Assembly (NCBI RefSeq): GCF_030581005.1
Contig: NZ_JAUQSX010000001.1
Location: forward strand, 372,001 to 436,000
From: Hymenobacter mellowenesis
Lineage (GTDB): Bacteria; Bacteroidota; Bacteroidia; Cytophagales; Hymenobacteraceae
Direction: 5' to 3'
Length of the DNA stretch: 64,000 bases
Every line of letters starts with the position of its first letter. Position 1 is the first letter of the stretch. The notes below the pieces were generated by a model. The model was not told where the DNA came from. It saw only the letters and a list, made by a program, of their open reading frames with translations, and did no database searches. Shown one piece after another: positions 33,030 through 41,548 of the stretch. The translations under genes and the position numbers were made by a program.

Positions 33030-33703
33030 GCGGTTTCGAGCTTGTAGCCCAGGCCGTAGATGGTGCGAATGTAGTTGTCGGCGCCGTGTTCCTGCAGCTT
33101 TTTGCGCAGGTTTTTGAAGTGCGTGTAAATGAAGTCGAACGAGTCGGCCATGTCGGCGTCGTCGCCCCAGATGTGCTCGGCAATGGCTTCCTTGGTGAGC
33201 ACGCGGTTGGGGTTGGCCAGCAGGAAAAGCAGCAGGTCGTACTCGCGCCGGGTGAGCGTGAGGGGCTGGTCCTTCACCAACACCAAGCTCTGGTCGGGGA
33301 AGATGGTCAGGTCGCGGAAGGCGATGTGGCGCTGCCCCTGGAACTGCCGCCGCCGGATGATGGCGCGCAGCCGCGCATTCAGCTCGGCCAGGTGAAAGGG
33401 CTTTTGCAGGTAGTCGTCGGCGCCCAGCTCCAGGCCCTGCACCTTGTCGTCGAGCGAGCCGCGGGCCGAAATAATGAGCACACCGGCAATGGATTTATCG
33501 GCCTTGAGCGTGCGCACCAAATCCAGGCCCGAGCCGTCGGGCAGCGTGAGGTCGACCAGCACGCAGTCGTATTGGTAGAGCTTGATTTTTTCATGGGCCT
33601 GCGCGTAGTTCTCGGCAACTTCGCACACGTAGCCGTCGTGCCGCAGAAACTCCAGCAAGGTGGTGCGCAACGGCGCTTCGTCTTCAACAATTAGAATTTT
33701 CAC
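33026..33703 (-). CDS. OmpR/PhoB family response regulator
   Basis: A 225-residue transcription factor. The receiver has the acidic pair ED at 7-8, the phosphorylation site Asp51 (VLVDLTLPD) and Lys of the LQKPF block. The C-terminal winged helix is recognisable from LTLTRREYDLLLFLLANPNR to YIRTIYGLGYKLE. The start is GTG at 33703 (VKILIVEDE), the only start that fits the family N-terminus. It is the first gene of the pair and is transcribed away from the efflux operon. Confidence 0.95.
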   Translation of the reverse strand: MKILIVEDEAPLRTTLLEFLRHDGYVCEVAENYAQAHEKIKLYQYDCVLVDLTLPDGSGLDLVRTLKADKSIAGVLIISARGSLDDKVQGLELGADDYLQKPFHLAELNARLRAIIRRRQFQGQRHIAFRDLTIFPDQSLVLVKDQPLTLTRREYDLLLFLLANPNRVLTKEAIAEHIWGDDADMADSFDFIYTHFKNLRKKLQEHGADNYIRTIYGLGYKLETA

Positions 33704-33901
33704 AGCATAGAAAGGAAAAGGGCAACTCCGGCAGCTTGCCGCAAGACCGGCAAGTAGAAAAGAAAATCTGGAGCAAATCTGGAGCCGCCGCCAGCGCCAA
33801 CCGGCAAAAACGAGGCCGGTCGATACGGCGTACAGGCGAGGGAGCAGCCGGAACCAGGGCATCGGTTGCTGATATTAAAGCTATTTGGAAAGTCGTTTGG
33901 C

Positions 33902-34027
33902 CGTCATGCAGAGCGCCGCGAAGCATCTCGCGTGTGTGGTAGCAATCCAATCGTCAGAATTACCTCGGCAATCCAATCGTCAGAATTACTTCGGCACGCG
34001 AGATGCTTCGCTCCGCTCTGCATGACG
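33902..34027. repeat. Long inverted repeat with an internal tandem duplication, upstream of the efflux operon
   Basis: CGTCATGCAGAGCG, then GCGAAGCATCTCGCGTG, pairs with CACGCGAGATGCTTCG, then CGCTCTGCATGACG. The centre holds two 26-base copies (33942-33967 and 33968-33993) differing at one base. It lies between the two-component system and the TolC-type gene. Confidence 0.85.
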
Positions 34028-34144
34028 TTCTATCTGCTGCATGTGCATGACGGACTGTCGACGCTTCATACGGCTTCGCAGCGCCCCATTCGGCCAACCC
34101 AGAATTTCCCCAGAATCCTCCGGGAGCTTTGCCCCATCCTTCAC

Positions 34145-35488
34145 TTGACCTCAAGTGCTTTGCGTTCAACCCTGCTTTATATCGCCTTGCTGTTGCCGCT
34201 AGGCGCCGCCGTGCCCGCCCGGGGCCAGCAGCCCGGCGCGCCGGCGGTGCTCAATTCGGCCCCAACGCTTACGCCGCCAGCCAGCCCGCGCCGGCTCGAT
34301 GACTTCCTGCGGGTGGCCCGCCAAAACAGCCCGCTGCTGCGCGAGAACGCCAACCAGCTCGGCCAGAACCGCATCGACAGCCTCGTGCGGGCCCGCCAGA
34401 ACGGCGTGCAGGTGGCCGGCATCGGCTCGGCGCTCTACTACCCGTCCATCACGAACAGCCGGGGCGAAAGCGTGGTGGGCTACGACAACGCCGTGACCAA
34501 CGGCGGCAACTACGCCGCCATCGCCCAGGCCACCAAGCCCATTCTCAACCGGTTTCAGCTGCAAACCGACTACCAGATTCTGGCCAGCCAGGGCGCGGTG
34601 CTGCGCAACACCGGCCGCCTTTCAGCCCTAGACCTGCGCCGCAGCATCACCGACCAATTTCTGACGGCCTACGCCGCCGAAACCCAGCTCACTTTTAGCC
34701 GTTCGCTGCTCACCGTGCTGCGCCAGCAGGACGCCCAGTTGCGCCAACTGGTGAACGCCGGCATTTTCAAGCAGACGCAGTACCTGAGCTTCTACCTCTC
34801 GGTGCGCACCCAGGAAGTGACCGTGGAGCAGGACCGGCTGGCTTACCGCCGCGAGCTGGGCACCCTGCGCGCCCTGGCCGGCGTGGCCGACACGGCTTTG
34901 GTCACCATCGAAACGCCCTCGCCGCCCACGCACCGCCCGCTGGCCGGCCTGCTGGCCCCTGCTCAGCGCCAATATACCCTCGACAGCCTACGTCTGCGGC
35001 TCGACCGCCAGGCCATTGATGCCACCTACCGGCCCAAGCTCAGCGCGGTGGTGGATGCGGGTTTGCAGTCGTCGTCGTACCTGCCCGTGGCGCTGGCGCA
35101 CAGCGTGGGTATTGGGGGCGGTTTGCAGATTGCAGTGCCGATTTTTGACGGGCACCAGCGCCAGCTGCAGTACCAGCGCATCGAGCTGAGCGAGCAGAGC
35201 CGGCGCGGCTACCGGCAGTTCATCACGGTGCAGCGGCGGCAGCAATATGAGCAGTTGGAAGGACTGATTCGGGCGTCGGACGCGCTGCTGGCCCGCATCC
35301 GGGAGCAGGTGCGGGTGGCCGATGCGCTAGTGGGCGCCGCCCGGCAGCAGCTGGCCACCGGCGACGTGGCCATTCTCGACTACCTGAACCTGGTGACCAG
35401 CTACCGCACCCTGCAATTCAGCCTGACGCAAGCCCAAACCGAGCAGCTCCGCAGCCGTTTTGCGTTGGATTACCTAGCCGAGCAGTAG
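34145..35488 (+). CDS. TolC-family outer-membrane efflux protein
   Basis: Outer-membrane channel of about 447 residues for the RND pump encoded downstream. A signal-like segment (LRSTLLYIALLLPLGAAVPARG) leads into long amphipathic helices with Gln/Ala/Arg-rich heptads and the internal repeat typical of TolC proteins. There is no ATG in the right place. The TTG at 34145 places the signal peptide at the N-terminus, whereas the longer reading would begin inside the preceding palindromic repeat. The stop codon (TAG) is the beginning of another inverted repeat. First gene of a three-gene efflux operon. Confidence 0.82.
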   Translation: MTSSALRSTLLYIALLLPLGAAVPARGQQPGAPAVLNSAPTLTPPASPRRLDDFLRVARQNSPLLRENANQLGQNRIDSLVRARQNGVQVAGIGSALYYPSITNSRGESVVGYDNAVTNGGNYAAIAQATKPILNRFQLQTDYQILASQGAVLRNTGRLSALDLRRSITDQFLTAYAAETQLTFSRSLLTVLRQQDAQLRQLVNAGIFKQTQYLSFYLSVRTQEVTVEQDRLAYRRELGTLRALAGVADTALVTIETPSPPTHRPLAGLLAPAQRQYTLDSLRLRLDRQAIDATYRPKLSAVVDAGLQSSSYLPVALAHSVGIGGGLQIAVPIFDGHQRQLQYQRIELSEQSRRGYRQFITVQRRQQYEQLEGLIRASDALLARIREQVRVADALVGAARQQLATGDVAILDYLNLVTSYRTLQFSLTQAQTEQLRSRFALDYLAEQ

Positions 35489-35599
35489 CGTGGACTCTGC
35501 GAGTCCGCGAGCGAGCGCAGCGAGCCGGACGAACCACGCGGCTTACTCCAACGACGTTGCTCGCTGCGCTCGCTCGCGGACTCGCAGAGTCCACGCTAC
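35485..35599. repeat. Perfect 41-bp inverted repeat carrying the stop codon of the TolC-type gene
   Basis: Left arm 35485-35525 and right arm 35559-35599 are exact reverse complements (GTAGCGTGGACTCTGCGAGT...; rich in GCGAGCGAGCGCAGCGAGC). They are separated by 33 bases. The TAG stop is within the left arm. It differs in sequence from the GAACGTCATG family. Confidence 0.9.
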
Positions 35600-35617
35600 A
35601 TTTTTCTACTTGCTTTC

Positions 35618-36592
35618 ATGAATCTCCCCCACCGCCTCTTTTTCCTTCTGGCCCTCACCAGCCTCGCCGCCTGCGGCTCGAAAGACCCGGCCGCGGCCGA
35701 AGCAGATGCCCCGGCCGCCGACGAGGAAGAAGCCGCCGTGAAGCCCCGCGCCCTCGTCACCATCGGCACGGTGCAGACGGATACGCTCACGGACGTGCTG
35801 CGGCTGAGCGCCGTGTCGGCCTTCCCGGCCAAGGATGCGCTACGGGCCACCACCACGGGCTACGTGCTGACGCCTACGCCGGTGGTAGGCCAGCAGGTGC
35901 GCCCCGGCCAGACGGTGTTCACCATCCAAACCAAGGAGTCGAAAACTCTGCACCTCGACAAGCTCACCGGCGACCCCCGCCTGAAATTTAGCGGCATTAT
36001 TCCGATAAAATCGGCCCGCTCGGGCATTTTGGCTACGGTGGACAAGCTGGCTGGCGACTACGTGCAGGACGGCGAGCAGTTGGGCCTCACCTACGACAAG
36101 AGCCGCTTCGGCTTCGTGCTCGATGTGCCGGTGACGCAGTTGCGCTACGTGCACACCGGCCAGAGCTGCCGCATTTTCCTGCCCGATGGCCGCGTGCTCA
36201 ATGGCCGCGTGGCCGAGGTGCTGCCCACGGCCGATGTCAGCATTCAGACCCAGCGCTACACCATCCGGCCCACCGGCGCGGTGCCGGATTTGCCCGAAAA
36301 CCTGGCCGTGCAGGTCGAAATTGACCGGACGGCGCCGCACCTGGCCAGCACCCTGCCGCGCGGCGCCGTGCTCACGGATGAGACGCAAACCGAGTTCTGG
36401 GTAATGCGCTTGCTCAATGATTCCACCGCCGTGAAGGTGCCCGTGACCGTTGGCGCCCAGGAAAAGGACCACATCGAAATCAAGCAGCCCCGCTTCTCCC
36501 CCAAGGACAAGATTCTGCTCAGCGGCAACTTCGGGCTGGACGACACGGCGGCCGTGAAGGTGACCCGGCCGGCGGCGGCGGAGCCGGAGTAG
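35618..36592 (+). CDS. RND efflux periplasmic adaptor subunit (HlyD-type lipoprotein)
   Basis: Membrane fusion protein of 324 residues bridging the RND pump and the TolC channel. A lipobox (TSLAAC, Cys19) anchors it in the membrane, then an acidic linker. The lipoyl/barrel-sandwich halves are visible (TTTGYVLTPTPVVGQQVRPGQTVFTIQTKES and SGILATVDKLAGDYVQDGEQLGLTYD), separated by only a short insert, so the coiled-coil hairpin is nearly absent. The membrane-proximal domain follows (RGAVLTDETQTEFWVMRLLN). It sits between two inverted repeats in the operon. Confidence 0.9.
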   Translation: MNLPHRLFFLLALTSLAACGSKDPAAAEADAPAADEEEAAVKPRALVTIGTVQTDTLTDVLRLSAVSAFPAKDALRATTTGYVLTPTPVVGQQVRPGQTVFTIQTKESKTLHLDKLTGDPRLKFSGIIPIKSARSGILATVDKLAGDYVQDGEQLGLTYDKSRFGFVLDVPVTQLRYVHTGQSCRIFLPDGRVLNGRVAEVLPTADVSIQTQRYTIRPTGAVPDLPENLAVQVEIDRTAPHLASTLPRGAVLTDETQTEFWVMRLLNDSTAVKVPVTVGAQEKDHIEIKQPRFSPKDKILLSGNFGLDDTAAVKVTRPAAAEPE

Positions 36593-36620
36593 CCATTGCA
36601 GCGACCCGAAACGAACAAAC

Positions 36621-36740
36621 AAGAACGGTCATGCAGAGCGCAGCGAAGCATCTTGCCCGCCACCAGTAATCTAATCGCTGAGACAACATGATTTAGTGAC
36701 TGCGGGCAAGATGCTTCGCTGCGCTCTGCATGACGTTCTT
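36621..36740. repeat. Long inverted repeat of the GAACGTCATG family, within the efflux operon
   Basis: AAGAACGGTCATGCAGAGCG...AGCGAAGCATCTTGCCCGC pairs with GCGGGCAAGATGCTTCGCT...CGCTCTGCATGACGTTCTT. Its right edge is followed by a 16-base tandem duplication (36729-36744 and 36745-36760). It lies between the adaptor gene and the RND gene. Confidence 0.88.
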
Positions 36741-36778
36741 AGAACATGACGTTCTTAGAAATCAAGAATTCTCCTCAA

Positions 36779-39700
36779 ATGCCCACTCGCCTCTCCCCTT
36801 TTCAAGCTTACAAGGCGCCCATTGCGGTGCTGCTGGCGCTGGCCCTGGCACTGGGCACGGTGGCCTACCGGCGCATCAACGTGGCCCTGTTTCCGGAGGT
36901 AACGTTTCCGAAGGTGAAGGTGATTGCCGAAAACGGGCTGGTGCCCGTCGACCGCATGATGGTGACCGTGACCAAGCCCATGGAAGACGCCATGAAGCGC
37001 GTGCCGGGGCTGAAATTGCTGCGCAGCACCACCAGCCGCGGCAGCTGCGAAATCTCGGCCTTCCTGGAGTGGAATGTGGACGTGGCCAAAAGCCAAAGCC
37101 TGATTGAGTCGCGCCTGAACCAGATTCGGGCCGACCTGCCGCCCACCGCCAACATCTCCGTCGAGCGCATGAACCCGGCCATTCTGCCGGTGATGGGCTA
37201 CACGCTGGAAGCCCCGGGCAAGTCGGCGCTGGAGCTGCGCAAGCTGGCGCTTTACACCATCAAGCCGTTTATCTCGCAGGTGGAAGGTGTTTCGTCGGTG
37301 GAAATTCAGGGCGGGCGCACCAAGGAATACCAGGTGCAGCTGCTTCCCGACCAGCTGGCCGCCCTCGGCCTGGGCCCCGACGACGTGGCTACGGCCCTCA
37401 ACGCCACCAACTTCGTGCAGAGCAACGGCTACCTGAGCGACTACCGCCGCCTCTACCTCACCGTCACGGACGCCACCATCGAGCAAAAGGAAGACCTCGA
37501 AAACATCGTGCTGCGCAACGACGGCCGCCGCATCGTGCGCCTGGCCGACGTAGCCACCGTGGGCCTGGGCGAGCAGCAGGAATACACCCGCATCAACGCC
37601 AACGGCAACGACGCCGTGCTCGTGTCCATCCTGCGCCAGCCCGATGCCAACGTGGTGCTCGTGTCAGACGGCGTGCGGGCCAAGGTGGCGGCCCTCAAGG
37701 CCGGGCTGCCCAAAGGCGTGCGTCTGGCCCCATACTACGACCAGGCCGATTTCGTGTCCGAAGTGGTCCGCTCGGTGCAGGATGCGCTGTGGATTGGCCT
37801 GGCGCTGGCGCTGGTGGTGACGGCGCTGTTTCTGCGCTCCTGGAAGGCCACGCTGACCATTCTGGGGGCCATTCCGGTGGCGCTGGCGCTCACCATTGCA
37901 GTCCTGTATTTCGGCCTGGGCTACTCGTTCAACATCATGACGCTGGGCGCCATCGCCGCCGCCATCGGCCTGATGATTGACGATGCCGTGGTGATGGTGG
38001 AGCAGCTGCACCGCGTGGGCGAGGACCACCCCGAGGCCTCACCCGGCGAGGTGGTGCGGCGCTCGGTGGGCCATTTGCTGCCCGCGCTCATCGGCTCTTC
38101 GCTTTCTACGATTGTAATTTTCCTGCCCTTCGCCCTGCTGGGCGGCGTGGCCGGGGCCTATTTTAAGGTGCTGGCTACCACGATGGTGGTGGCGCTGCTG
38201 TGCTCGTTCTTCGTGGCGTGGCTGGGGTTGCCGGTGATTTATCTGCTGCTGAGCGGTAGGGTCCGGCAGGCGTCGACCTCACCCCCTGACCCCCTCTCCA
38301 AAAAAGAGGGGGCACCGGTCCATGAGGACGATTATGCTGAAGGAATCGTTAGGAGCAAGTCAGGTGCCCCCTCTTTTTTGGAGAGGGGGTCAGGGGGTGA
38401 GGTTGGCGCGAAGGGCGCCGCCAAAACGGATTCCAACCACCACGAAATCCCGTGGGTGCGCGCCGTTATCCGGCATCCGGCTTATTCCATTGTCGGCATC
38501 CTAGTGCTGGTGGGCAGTATGGTGCTCATCATCCCGCGCCTGGCCACCGGCTTTTTGCCCGACATGGACGAGGGCGCCATCGTGCTCGACTATACCTCGC
38601 CGCCCGGCACCAGCCTGGAGGAAACCGACCGTATGCTGCGCCAGGCCGAAAAGCTGATTGTGAAAGTGCCCGAGGTAGCGAGCTACTCGCGCCGCACGGG
38701 CACCCAAATGGGCTTTTTCATCACCGAACCCAACAGCGGCGATTACCTCATCCGCCTCAAAACCGACCGCAAGCGCAGCACCGAAGACGTCATTGCCGAC
38801 ATTCGGGAGCGCATCGAAAGCACCCAGCCGGCCCTCACCATCGACTTCGGCCAAGTTATCGGCGACATGCTGGGCGACCTCATGAGCACCGTGCAGCCCA
38901 TCGAAATCAAGGTCTTCGGCCCCGACGCCACCAAGCGCTACGCCCTGGCCAACCAGGTGACGGCCGTGGTAGAAAAAGTGGCCGGCACCGCCGACGTCTT
39001 CAACGGCATCGTGCGCATGGGCCCCAGCGTGGACGTGCGCCCCGACCCGCGCCGCCTGGCCCAATACGGACTCACCGCCCTCGATTTCCAGACCCAGCTC
39101 CAAACCCAGCTCCAGGGCACCACGGCCGGCAATGTGCTCGAAGGCGAGCAGTTGCTCAATATCCGCCTGCGCTACCCGGGCGCCGCCCAGGCCAACCTGG
39201 CCCAAATGCAGGCCGAGACCGTGTTCCTGCCCAACGGCCAGCGCCGCCGCCTCGACGAGCTGGCCACCGTGCGCGTGACGCCCAGCGAGGCCGAGCTGGA
39301 GCGCGAAAACCTACAGGCCATGACGGCCGTCACGGCCCGCCTCGACAACCGCGACCTGGGCAGCGCCATGGCCGAAATCCGCCAGAAGCTGGAGAAGGAA
39401 GTGCCCCTGCCGCCCGGCTATTTCATCCAGTACGGCGGCTCGTATGCCGAGCAGCAGCAGTCGTTTCAGGAGCTGCTCACCATTCTGGGCACGGCTTGCC
39501 TGCTGGTGTTTGCCGTGGGCCTATTTCTGTTTCGGGATTTGAAAGCGGCCGGGCTTATTCTGCTGGTGGCCGTGCTGGGCCCCGCCGGTGGCAGCCTGGC
39601 CCTGTTCCTCACCAACACACCGCTGAACGTGGGCTCCTACACCGGCCTCATCATGGTGGTGGGCATCATCGGCGAGAATGCCATTTTCACCTTCCAGCAG

Positions 39701-39991
39701 TTCAACGAAGCCCGCGAGGAAGCGCCCGTGGAGCAGGCTATTGGCTACGCCATTGCAGCCCGCCTGCGCCCCAAGCTGATGACAGCCCTGGCCGCCATCG
39801 CGGCGCTGCTGCCGCTGGCGCTGGGCATTGGGGCCGGTGCGCAGCTGCACCAGCCCCTGGCCATTGCCGTCATTGGCGGGCTGCTGTTGGCGCTGCCCTT
39901 GCTGCTGGTGGTGCTGCCCAGCCTGCTCCGCTTGGCGTATAGCGGGAAAGCCGCGCCCGTAGCGCCGGCCCCGATGGCCCCGGCCGCGTAG
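36779..39991 (+). CDS. RND efflux pump inner-membrane subunit (AcrB/CusA-like) with inserted inverted repeat
   Basis: Proton-driven inner-membrane pump of about 1070 residues. The family layout is complete: N-terminal helix (YKAPIAVLLALALALGTVAY), first porter region (NPAILPVMGYTLEAPG), and TM2-TM6 with IGLMIDDAVVMVEQLHRVGE carrying the proton-relay Asp pair. TM7 follows (YSIVGILVLVGSMVLI), then the second porter region and TM8-TM12 (GTACLLVFAVGLFLFRDL, SYTGLIMVVGIIGENAIF). Between TM6 and TM7, in the cytoplasmic linker, the reading frame runs through a perfect 41-bp inverted repeat (about residues 500-542), adding a Pro/Ser/Glu-rich segment not seen in the family. The downstream ATG at 36779 is favoured over 36746, which lies in a duplicated repeat. 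Third gene of the operon. Confidence 0.93.
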   Translation: MPTRLSPFQAYKAPIAVLLALALALGTVAYRRINVALFPEVTFPKVKVIAENGLVPVDRMMVTVTKPMEDAMKRVPGLKLLRSTTSRGSCEISAFLEWNVDVAKSQSLIESRLNQIRADLPPTANISVERMNPAILPVMGYTLEAPGKSALELRKLALYTIKPFISQVEGVSSVEIQGGRTKEYQVQLLPDQLAALGLGPDDVATALNATNFVQSNGYLSDYRRLYLTVTDATIEQKEDLENIVLRNDGRRIVRLADVATVGLGEQQEYTRINANGNDAVLVSILRQPDANVVLVSDGVRAKVAALKAGLPKGVRLAPYYDQADFVSEVVRSVQDALWIGLALALVVTALFLRSWKATLTILGAIPVALALTIAVLYFGLGYSFNIMTLGAIAAAIGLMIDDAVVMVEQLHRVGEDHPEASPGEVVRRSVGHLLPALIGSSLSTIVIFLPFALLGGVAGAYFKVLATTMVVALLCSFFVAWLGLPVIYLLLSGRVRQASTSPPDPLSKKEGAPVHEDDYAEGIVRSKSGAPSFLERGSGGEVGAKGAAKTDSNHHEIPWVRAVIRHPAYSIVGILVLVGSMVLIIPRLATGFLPDMDEGAIVLDYTSPPGTSLEETDRMLRQAEKLIVKVPEVASYSRRTGTQMGFFITEPNSGDYLIRLKTDRKRSTEDVIADIRERIESTQPALTIDFGQVIGDMLGDLMSTVQPIEIKVFGPDATKRYALANQVTAVVEKVAGTADVFNGIVRMGPSVDVRPDPRRLAQYGLTALDFQTQLQTQLQGTTAGNVLEGEQLLNIRLRYPGAAQANLAQMQAETVFLPNGQRRRLDELATVRVTPSEAELERENLQAMTAVTARLDNRDLGSAMAEIRQKLEKEVPLPPGYFIQYGGSYAEQQQSFQELLTILGTACLLVFAVGLFLFRDLKAAGLILLVAVLGPAGGSLALFLTNTPLNVGSYTGLIMVVGIIGENAIFTFQQFNEAREEAPVEQAIGYAIAARLRPKLMTALAAIAALLPLALGIGAGAQLHQPLAIAVIGGLLLALPLLLVVLPSLLRLAYSGKAAPVAPAPMAPAA
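38276..38403. repeat. Perfect 41-bp inverted repeat inserted inside the RND pump gene
   Basis: Left arm 38276-38316 (starts ACCTCACCCCCTGACCCCCT) and right arm 38363-38403 are exact reverse complements; 46 bases separate them. The sequence is read in frame without stop in the RND gene and yields about 43 extra residues (SPPDPLSKKEG ... APSFLERGSGGE). It differs from the GAACGTCATG family. It lies where the protein has a cytoplasmic linker. Confidence 0.92.
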
Positions 39992-40060
39992 CCGCTCCGG
40001 CTACTTCATGGGGTATCAATCTGGTTTGCATCCCGGGTTGCAATTGAACAGTTATTTTGC

Positions 40061-41488
40061 TCATTCCACCGTCAAACGCAGCGCCTGGCTGCCCGCGCGC
40101 ACCACGTACACGCCGGTAGGCAGTCCGGCGGGCAGCGCCAGCGCGGCCGTGCCTGCCGCGTCGGCCGTGGCGGCCAGCACCTCGCGGCCCAGAGCATCGA
40201 ACACCTGCACTCCCTGACCGGGCGCAGTGCCCATGAGTGTGGTTGCGCGGGTGGTCGGGTTGGGGAACAGGGCCAGCGCGGCCGGGCCGCCCACCCGCAC
40301 CGTGCGCACGGGCGAATAGCTAGCCGTGCCATCGAAGTCTACCTGCCGCAGGCGGTAGTAAAGCGTGCCCTGGTGGCTGGGCAGCTCGGCATCAAGCAAG
40401 GTGTAGAACAGCGGGGCACTGCTAGTGCCCGCGCCCGGCACCGTGCCAATGGCTGCAAATGCCCGCCCATCCAGACTGCGCTCCACCACGAAGCCCGCGT
40501 TGTTGAGTTCTGAAGCCGTGGCCCAGCGCAGGCGCACGGCGGCCGGGCCTTCGGCCTGCGCCGTGAAATCAACCAAAGTCACGGGCAAAGGCGCAGCAGC
40601 AATGCTCACTGTGAAAAAGGAAAAGCTGGCACTGGCTGGCACCGTCCCGGTTACGGTGCGGGAGCCGTTCGCATTCTGCGAAGCGCTGATGCGGGCCCAA
40701 CCGGAACCGGCCACCGGCGCCGCCGAGCGCGCCCACGCCTGGCTGTTGTTCAGGTTGTTGAGGCCGTTGTCGTTGGCCGACAGCCAACTGAGTTGCACGC
40801 TGGCGTTGGTAAGCGGCGCCGAAGTTCGCCAGATTTGGTCAATACCCGCATTGGTGCCGCTGGCGTTGGTGCCGTAGCTGACCTGCGCGGTGTTGAGGCC
40901 GGCCGTGCGGATGGCAGTCAGGTTGGTGAGGGTGGCGCCCGGGGTGATGGCGAGGCCGTTGGGGAAGGCGGTGGTGGCTCCGCCCGGCACGCTGGCTTTC
41001 ACGGCGGCCAGGTTGCCGGCCACGTAGCGGGTGCTGGTTTCGCCGGCAATGGTGGCCCCGTTCAGCAGCCGCAGGGTGGCGGCGGGGTCGGTGGTGAGCA
41101 TGCCGATGCTCAGCGTGAGGGTGCCGGCCACATCGGCGTTGCTGCCCGCGGGCAGGGCCACGCCGCCGCCGGTGTTGTTCACGGTGAGGTTGGCCAGCCC
41201 GGCCCCGTTGAGGCTGAGCTGCTGAGCGGCGGCTCCGTTGAGGGTGACGGTGCTGGCGGTACCGGGCGTGAGGGTGGCTCCGGCGGCGTTCAGCAGGTTG
41301 CCGCCCACGTAGAGCTCATTGGCCCCGCTGCTCAGGTCGAGGGTGCCGCTGTTATTGCTGAGCGAGCCCACGACCGACAGCACGGCGCCATTGGCCAGGG
41401 TCAGGGTGGCGCCGTTGTTGGTCAGGTCCTGGGCCTGGGTGGCACTGGCACCGCCCAGCAGGAGTGTGAGAGTAAGCAGGTACTTCAT
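40061..41488 (-). CDS. T9SS-exported repeat-rich surface protein
   Basis: A 475-residue protein. After a signal peptide ([19 protein letters not shown]) there are Gly/Asn/Thr-rich beta-helix-like repeats ([36 protein letters not shown]) to about 210. A second beta region follows, and then the typical surface-protein segment [33 protein letters not shown]. The C-terminus ([18 protein letters not shown]...[20 protein letters not shown]) is a type IX secretion sorting domain. No enzymatic motif is seen. It is the last of three surface-protein genes on the minus strand. Confidence 0.85.
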   Translation of the reverse strand: MKYLLTLTLLLGGASATQAQDLTNNGATLTLANGAVLSVVGSLSNNSGTLDLSSGANELYVGGNLLNAAGATLTPGTASTVTLNGAAAQQLSLNGAGLANLTVNNTGGGVALPAGSNADVAGTLTLSIGMLTTDPAATLRLLNGATIAGETSTRYVAGNLAAVKASVPGGATTAFPNGLAITPGATLTNLTAIRTAGLNTAQVSYGTNASGTNAGIDQIWRTSAPLTNASVQLSWLSANDNGLNNLNNSQAWARSAAPVAGSGWARISASQNANGSRTVTGTVPASASFSFFTVSIAAAPLPVTLVDFTAQAEGPAAVRLRWATASELNNAGFVVERSLDGRAFAAIGTVPGAGTSSAPLFYTLLDAELPSHQGTLYYRLRQVDFDGTASYSPVRTVRVGGPAALALFPNPTTRATTLMGTAPGQGVQVFDALGREVLAATADAAGTAALALPAGLPTGVYVVRAGSQALRLTVE

Positions 41489-41548
41489 GAAAAGCAGGGA
41501 CTACGGTAGTGGGCTGGGACGCTCGACGGGGGCGGAACGAAGCATGGC

